This document shows, piece by piece, positions 6,506 through 10,109 of a stretch of 10,109 bases of DNA. The translations under genes were made by a program, and so were the position numbers. Under the pieces are notes generated by a model. The model was not told where the DNA came from, did not search any database, and saw nothing but the letters and a program-made list of their open reading frames with translations. This stretch comes from Candidatus Nanohalarchaeota archaeon. GTDB lineage: Archaea; EX4484-52; B79-G9. Location: contig JAFCBV010000012.1 of assembly GCA_017610545.1 (NCBI GenBank), positions 1 to 10,109 of the forward strand. The letters run 5' to 3'. Positions within the stretch are counted from its first letter, which is position 1, and each line of letters opens with the position of its first letter.

Positions 6506-6528
6506 CTTTTTACATTAATTGATTAAAT

Positions 6529-7521
6529 ATGGTAAAAATAACCGATATTGACAAAAAAATAATGTACTTGCTCAATCTTGATGCGAGACTGCCTGTGACA
6601 AAAATCGCCCGTGCAGTTAATCTTTCAAAAGATGCCGTGCAGTATCGGATAAATAAGCTTGTAAAGAACAAAGTAATAAGCAAATTCTACCTTGATATAG
6701 ACCATGAAAAACTTGGATTTCACCTTTACACCATCTTTTTGAAAACAAGAAGCGTGTCTTTGGAGCAGGAAAAGAAAATTATTACAGGGCTTTGCAAAAT
6801 AAAAGAGGTTATTTTTGTTTCAACATGCTCAGGCAACTGGGACTTCTGGATTGAGACGTATGCGGAATCGCTCGAAACATTCAATACAACACTCGCGTCC
6901 GTTGCAACTGCTATGGGTCCGGAACTAATTGATTACAAGACGATGATCAGCATAAAAGATTACAAGCGCTACAAGCCACTGCCCGAATCATATTTTTTAG
7001 GGACCCGGCTTGAAAAAACACATATGTATGTGCCAAAGCCAGGCAAAGCAACAATAGATGAAACAGATTATAAAATACTCAAGACACTGGAGCTTAATTC
7101 AAGAATGGGTGTTGTGGAACTTGCAAAAAAATGCAGCATTACAATAGACATTGTCCGATACAGGCTGAAAAAACTTGTTTCATCGGGAGTTATAATCGGA
7201 TTTGATATTGATGTGGCACGAGGCATTACAGAATATTACCTGCAACTGCTGATAATCCGGCTGCAAAACTACAACACTAAAAATGAGAGAAGATTTTCAG
7301 GATATCTCGCTACACATCCTAGTGTCCGTTTTGCAAGCAAAGCTGCAGGCTCGCAAGAGGTTATGCTGGAGCTTTTGACGAAAAGCATGGATGAATTGAA
7401 CTCATTTGTAAAGGAAATAAGGCACACATTCACAGACATAATTACAACATACGAGATTATTGCTGTTGACCGCGAATACAAAGATTGCAGGGTGCCGGAA
7501 ATATTTTTTAACAAAAAATAA
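6529..7521 (+). CDS. Tandem Lrp/AsnC family transcriptional regulator
   Basis: A 330-residue regulator made of two Lrp/AsnC units in one chain, twice the usual 140-160 residues. Unit 1: winged helix-turn-helix at about 5-55 (IDKKIMYLLNLDARLPVTKI, recognition region NLSKDAVQYRINKLV), then a RAM ligand-binding domain at about 62-145 with GNWDFWIE (102-109). Unit 2: helix-turn-helix at about 176-226 (IDETDYKILKTLELNSRMGV, then CSITIDIVRYRLKKL), then a second RAM domain at about 235-315 containing GSQEVMLEL (274-282). The repeats clearly align: IDxxxxxIL, SRxxxxELAK-like and YRxxKLVxxxVI recur. Lrp proteins bind DNA as dimers or octamers and respond to amino acids; a fused pair would be an intramolecular dimer. 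It has its own promoter and faces the 94-residue gene divergently. Ligand and targets are unknown. Confidence 0.9.
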   Translation: MVKITDIDKKIMYLLNLDARLPVTKIARAVNLSKDAVQYRINKLVKNKVISKFYLDIDHEKLGFHLYTIFLKTRSVSLEQEKKIITGLCKIKEVIFVSTCSGNWDFWIETYAESLETFNTTLASVATAMGPELIDYKTMISIKDYKRYKPLPESYFLGTRLEKTHMYVPKPGKATIDETDYKILKTLELNSRMGVVELAKKCSITIDIVRYRLKKLVSSGVIIGFDIDVARGITEYYLQLLIIRLQNYNTKNERRFSGYLATHPSVRFASKAAGSQEVMLELLTKSMDELNSFVKEIRHTFTDIITTYEIIAVDREYKDCRVPEIFFNKK

Positions 7522-7535
7522 AGCGGATTTTAGAC

Positions 7536-7572
7536 AGGGTTGTGTATTATTATGTCAAATACCCTATTTTTT
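7536..7572 (+). terminator. Weak hairpin and T6 after the Lrp-type gene
   Basis: AGGGT (7536-7540) pairs with ACCCT (7561-7565), followed by T6 at 7567-7572, about 45 nt after the regulator stop. The T run lies inside the last codons of the convergent ureohydrolase gene. The long 20-nt loop makes the stem weak; the T run is the better signal. Confidence 0.45.
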
Positions 7573-8454
7573 CGAGTATAGCGCATACCCGAGCATCTTA
7601 TACGCCAACTTTGCCGCGAGAAAATCAGGTGCAACATTTCCAGGGATTGGGGAAAGCTCTACAATATCCATGCCGATTATTTTTCTTTTTTCTACAACTG
7701 CTTTTATGAGCTTAAGCACCTGCCATGATTTCATGCCAGCGGGTTCAGGCGTCCCTGTGGACGGCATCTCTGATGGGTCAAGGGCGTCAACATCAAATGT
7801 TATGTAAACATTGCCTTTTAGGGCGCCAATAATTTTTGGAATCTGGTTTTCAAAATCCTGCGGGTCAAGCGGCATAAAAAAGACGTTCTCAAGATTTTTT
7901 CCCTTTATGTGCTCTGCCTCATCCTCGCACATGCTTCTTATGCCAACCTGCACAACATCTGTTATTTCCCTTGCCCTGCGCATAACGCAGGCATGGCTGA
8001 ACTTCGTGCCCTCAAACTCATCGCGAAGGTCTGCGTGCGCATCAATCTGCAAGACGCTGAAGTCCTCTGGTCTTTCTGCAAATGCATGAAGAGCTCCTGT
8101 TGTTATAGAGTGCTCGCCGCCAAGCATAAGAGGGAATTTTTTTGCGTCAAGAATGTCGCCAATAGCTTCTTTTATCCTCTTAATAGTCTCTTCAGGACCT
8201 TTTCTTGACGGCGCAAGCTCGTCAAGAGTGTGTATGCCAAGCTCATACGGCGAGACCTTTGTCTCGTGGTCGTAAAGCTCCATATTGCGTGATGCGTGTA
8301 TTATCGCGTGCGGGCCGTTGCGCGTTCCGGCACCATAAGAAGTTGTTGAGTCATAAGGCACAGGCAAAACCACTACTTTCGCTTTCTTGAAGTCTGTATC
8401 TTCTTTGTCAAGGCCGCAGAAGTTGTACGGCGGAAGGGAGTGTAGTAGGTCCAT
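7564..8454 (-). CDS. speB: Agmatinase-type ureohydrolase (arginase superfamily)
   Basis: A 296-residue binuclear manganese hydrolase of the arginase/agmatinase family, which removes urea from a guanidino substrate. In archaea the likely substrate is agmatine or N1-aminopropylagmatine, in polyamine synthesis. All six metal ligands are in place: H115 in GGEHS, D138, H140 and D142 in IDAHADLRD, and D221 and D223 in FDVDALDPS. PSTGTPEPAG (231-240) and DIVELSP (263-269) are the other family signatures. Length is normal. ATG 8454 follows a TATA-like element by about 26 bp and no ribosome binding site is visible, which suggests a leaderless mRNA. A 14-bp palindrome adjoins the start codon. The MEMO gene lies 80 bp upstream on the same strand and the Lrp-type gene is convergent with it. 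Agmatinase and aminopropylagmatinase cannot be separated by eye; formimidoglutamase is less likely. Confidence 0.9.
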   Translation of the reverse strand: MDLLHSLPPYNFCGLDKEDTDFKKAKVVVLPVPYDSTTSYGAGTRNGPHAIIHASRNMELYDHETKVSPYELGIHTLDELAPSRKGPEETIKRIKEAIGDILDAKKFPLMLGGEHSITTGALHAFAERPEDFSVLQIDAHADLRDEFEGTKFSHACVMRRAREITDVVQVGIRSMCEDEAEHIKGKNLENVFFMPLDPQDFENQIPKIIGALKGNVYITFDVDALDPSEMPSTGTPEPAGMKSWQVLKLIKAVVEKRKIIGMDIVELSPIPGNVAPDFLAAKLAYKMLGYALYSKK

Positions 8455-8468
8455 AATATCACGATATT
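8455..8468. promoter_or_regulatory. Palindrome at the ureohydrolase transcription start
   Basis: AATATC-AC-GATATT is a perfect 6-bp inverted repeat with a 2-nt spacer, placed directly before ATG 8454 and between it and the TATA-like element. A protein bound here would block initiation, so it is a candidate operator. No second copy was found nearby. Confidence 0.45.
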
Positions 8469-8475
8469 GATTGCA

Positions 8476-8487
8476 GAATAAACGTTT
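8476..8487 (-). promoter_or_regulatory. BRE/TATA promoter of the ureohydrolase gene
   Basis: On the minus strand AAACGTTTATTC runs from 8487 to 8476, with the TATA-like GTTTATTC centred about 26 bp before ATG 8454. The same AAACGTTT octamer occurs at the matching place before the AbrB-like gene at 9431. Confidence 0.55.
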
Positions 8488-8534
8488 TAATAGTTTGTTT
8501 GTATGAAACCCGGGTGTGTCTATAACACGAGGTA

Positions 8535-9356
8535 CTAAAACACAACCCCGCCATAGCCCACAATAATACTTTCATCACCGGAAACATCAAAAGAGGTCTT
8601 ATAATCAACAAGAGTTCCTTTTTTGCCTTCTGTGAAATACATCAGTGTTGCGATTGCGCCTGCGCCGCATACAGTGGTTTTGCCTGCAAGGTCAACGAAT
8701 TCATCTATGTCGTGCGCAAGAATTGCGTCAATCACTTTCTTATCTGTTTCATGCACCCACTTATTTGCGTTTTTGCACTTGGGCGCGAACCCGTACATCT
8801 CGCCGTAATGGGTGAAGTCAGAGCTTGCGACAACAAGCACCTTTTTTCCTTTCACTGCTTCTTTTATTGCATCGGCAAAATCTTTGTATGCTTCTGCAGA
8901 GAGGCCGGAGGAAACTGCAATCGGCACTATTTTGAAATCCTGCATTTTCACCTGAAGAAATGGCAATTGCACTTCAATTGAGTGTTCCTGCACGTGGGCT
9001 GTTTCGTCGTGCGATGCAGTTTTTGAAATATTGACAATTTTTTTGCTAACTTCTGTATCATTTTCTATGGCGCCTAAAGGAGTTTGCCATGTGTCAAGTG
9101 AAACTGCAATGCTTGCGCCCATGCTTGTATGGTTTGTGCCAAGAAGGATTATTGTTTTGTAGTTGTCCGGGAGCGAGGCATACACAGAGGCTGCTGTTTG
9201 GCCTGAAAAAGAATATCCTGCGTGCGGGACGATTGCGCCAATGGCATCTTTAACATCAATGCGTTTTGTATCTGCAAGGAGTGTTCTGACTTCTCTTTCT
9301 AAAACGTCTTTATCGGGTGGATAGAATCCAACTGCAGCAGGGTATAGGAAAAACAG
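8535..9356 (-). CDS. MEMO family protein (AmmeMemoRadiSam system protein B type)
   Basis: A 273-residue protein of the MEMO/LigB-like superfamily if read from CTG at 9356. The fold resembles class III extradiol dioxygenases, and human MEMO1 binds metal with His, His and Cys. The expected residues are here: H45 in IVPHAGY, H76 in LLGTNHT, D180 and H183 in SSDFTHYG, and C230 in TVCGAGA. EHSIEVQLPFL (124-134) is also a family signature. The N-terminal YPAAVGFYPPD matches the usual PAVAGxFYP start, so the reading frame is intact, but no ATG, GTG or TTG lies between this motif and a stop at 9366-9368. The next GTG, 9185, would delete the PHAGY motif. So either CTG initiates or the start is damaged or misread. 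It is upstream of the ureohydrolase and divergent from the AbrB-like gene. Biological role in archaea is unsettled. Confidence 0.85.
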   Translation of the reverse strand: MFFLYPAAVGFYPPDKDVLEREVRTLLADTKRIDVKDAIGAIVPHAGYSFSGQTAASVYASLPDNYKTIILLGTNHTSMGASIAVSLDTWQTPLGAIENDTEVSKKIVNISKTASHDETAHVQEHSIEVQLPFLQVKMQDFKIVPIAVSSGLSAEAYKDFADAIKEAVKGKKVLVVASSDFTHYGEMYGFAPKCKNANKWVHETDKKVIDAILAHDIDEFVDLAGKTTVCGAGAIATLMYFTEGKKGTLVDYKTSFDVSGDESIIVGYGGVVF

Positions 9357-9376
9357 GGATTTTGTTTAATTTATGC

Positions 9377-9401
9377 TTGATGTATTGCAAAAAGGCATCA
9401 A
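9377..9401. repeat. Inverted repeat between divergent MEMO and AbrB-like genes
   Basis: TTGATG (9377-9382) and CATCAA (9396-9401) form an inverted repeat with a 13-nt spacer. It is bracketed by a direct repeat TTATGCT at 9371-9377 and 9403-9409. It lies in the 108-bp spacer shared by both promoters and may be an operator. Confidence 0.35.
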
Positions 9402-9430
9402 CTTATGCTGTAAAAAGATAAAAAACTGCG

Positions 9431-9442
9431 AAACGTTTAAAT
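9431..9442 (+). promoter_or_regulatory. BRE/TATA promoter of the AbrB-like/KaiC-like operon
   Basis: AAACGTTTAAAT combines a purine-rich BRE-like AAACG with the TATA-like TTTAAAT (9436-9442), centred about 26 bp before ATG 9465. The predicted RNA begins at or next to the start codon. A second AT-rich ACTATATAAATA (9453-9464) is too close to the ATG to serve as the TATA box for it. Confidence 0.6.
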
Positions 9443-9464
9443 CTTTTGGTAAACTATATAAATA

Positions 9465-9794
9465 ATGGCAGAAATAAGGAACATAAATGTCCGGAAAAAC
9501 GACATTGAGTTAACGCTTTCAATTAGCAGGGAAGAATACAAAATAATCCAGAATAACACAAGAGACCTTATTGTCCTGCCGTATAACACAGAAACATTGA
9601 GGTATAGCCTTACGACAGGAAAACTTGGCAACAGCAACAGGATAATGATGCCTAAAAAAGTGCTGCAATTATTCAAAATAAAAGAACTGGACAAGAAAAT
9701 TCCATCCACTATTTTTACGCTAAACAGTGATTGTTTTCTGTTGTCAAAAATAAAAAAATCAACTAAAGGGATACCGAAATTCAGGGATGATTAA
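9465..9794 (+). CDS. Small AbrB/SpoVT-like protein
   Basis: A 109-residue protein. The first half (1-48) has alternating strands and a short helix (SREEYKIIQNNTRD) that I do not recognise. The second half, about 50-97, resembles the swapped-hairpin AbrB/SpoVT/MazE DNA-binding fold: TGKLGNSNRIMMPKKVLQLF matches the pattern of a glycine turn, an arginine, a strand ending in P-K-K and a short helix, and it ends in a strand FLLSKI. The similarity is by pattern only, so DNA binding is a hypothesis. The mRNA is probably leaderless. The ATPase start follows the stop by one nt or overlaps it, so the two are almost certainly one operon with coupled translation. It may be a regulator or partner of the ATPase; an antitoxin role is possible in principle but no toxin is visible. 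Confidence 0.75.
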   Translation: MAEIRNINVRKNDIELTLSISREEYKIIQNNTRDLIVLPYNTETLRYSLTTGKLGNSNRIMMPKKVLQLFKIKELDKKIPSTIFTLNSDCFLLSKIKKSTKGIPKFRDD

Positions 9795-9795
9795 A

Positions 9796-10109
9796 ATGAG
9801 AGTTACAACCGGGCTTAAAAAGCTGGACCGCATTTTTTCCGGGGGCTTGCCTGAAAACACAGTTACCTTGCTTAGCGGAGGGCCCGGCACAGGAAAAACA
9901 CTTGTTGCATTGAATTTCCTGCTCGAGGGTGCAAGAAAAGGAGAAAAATGCTGTTATGTGTCTCTTACTGAAAACGAGCGTGAGCTGGCCAAGGCAGCAG
10001 AATCAGTAAAAAGCCTGAATGATATAAAAAAATACATTGGAAAAAATCTTGCTATAGAAAACATCCTGATGAGTGCGAGCAACCTCAGTATGATGCACTT
10101 TGTGGATCT
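9796..10109 (+). CDS. KaiC/RadA-like RecA-superfamily ATPase, 5' part
   Basis: The first 104 residues of a RecA-superfamily ATPase, cut by the right edge. The N-terminus, TGLKKLDRIFSGGLPENTVT, is the typical KaiC-type opening (T-G-x-x-x-L-D-x-x-x-x-G-G), followed by the Walker A SGGPGTGKT at 27-35 and the YVSLTEN strand (54-60). KaiC usually has two adjacent glutamates at that strand end; here the pair reads T58-E59, so only one acid is kept. In archaea such proteins are abundant, often coupled to motility, signalling or circadian-like regulation, but few have known partners. ATG 9796 is preferred, with GGATGA at 9785-9790 as a possible ribosome binding site. ATG 9787 is in frame, would add three residues and overlap the upstream gene by eight nt. 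Whether one or two KaiC domains follow cannot be seen. Confidence 0.88.
   Translation, partial: MRVTTGLKKLDRIFSGGLPENTVTLLSGGPGTGKTLVALNFLLEGARKGEKCCYVSLTENERELAKAAESVKSLNDIKKYIGKNLAIENILMSASNLSMMHFVD

Noticed and set aside
9465..9794. Toxin-antitoxin pair involving the AbrB-like protein
   Set aside because: MazE/VapB antitoxins can have this fold, but the coupled neighbour is an ATPase with a KaiC-type start, not a PIN, MazF or similar toxin.
1..10109. CRISPR array, transposon or phage segment
   Set aside because: No regularly spaced repeats, transposase, integrase, terminal repeats or phage structural genes were seen on either strand.

Overview
The window reads as an archaeal chromosome segment. 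The clearest markers are the 3' end of the RNA polymerase subunit Rpb4 (RpoF) gene followed directly by a DUF655 gene, a pairing known only from archaea, and archaeal-style core promoters in which a TATA-like box lies about 26-30 bp before the start codon. The compact gene packing and the gene set (tandem Lrp-type regulator, KaiC-like ATPase, MEMO-family protein, ureohydrolase) would fit a DPANN-type or other small-genome archaeon, but the sequence alone does not fix the phylum. Short stretches I counted range from about 40 to 52 percent G+C in the genes, with AT-rich spacers.

Layout. Positions 1-875 (+) hold information-processing genes: rpoF (truncated at the left edge) and DUF655. A family-4-like GT-B glycosyltransferase follows at 917-2014 (+), in the place where ksgA often sits in archaea. 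Positions 2015-2518 are a 500-nt stretch with a T-tract terminator, an AT-rich promoter, a possible 48-codon ORF with a good ribosome binding site, and two potential RNA hairpins. It leads into a large secreted protein with two von Willebrand A domains (2519-4729, +). A perfect GC hairpin separates this from a convergent MFS transporter (5990-4776, -). Upstream of the transporter on the same strand is an unrecognised 94-residue protein (6408-6124, -). That gene is divergent from a duplicated HTH-RAM-HTH-RAM Lrp/AsnC regulator (6529-7521, +). Convergent to the regulator are an agmatinase-type ureohydrolase (8454-7564, -) and, upstream of it, a MEMO-family protein (9356-8535, -) that lacks a normal start codon. 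Divergent from MEMO, a small AbrB/SpoVT-like protein (9465-9794, +) is translationally coupled to a KaiC/RadA-like ATPase that runs off the right edge (9796 onward, +).

How the parts fit. The left part is a core transcription/translation operon. The centre is cell-surface and transport functions (glycosyltransferase, secreted VWA protein, MFS exporter). The right part is regulation and small-molecule metabolism (Lrp, polyamine-type ureohydrolase, MEMO) plus a signalling-type ATPase module. Several promoters share an AAACG element directly before the TATA box. Genes whose promoter sits about 26-30 bp upstream look leaderless and lack a ribosome binding site, while the two genes with longer leaders have clear ones. 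No tRNA, rRNA, CRISPR array, transposase or attachment site was seen. The most unusual items are the long structured leader before the VWA gene, the tandem Lrp regulator with its divergent orphan gene, the palindrome at the ureohydrolase start, the non-canonical MEMO start and the AbrB-like/KaiC-like pair.
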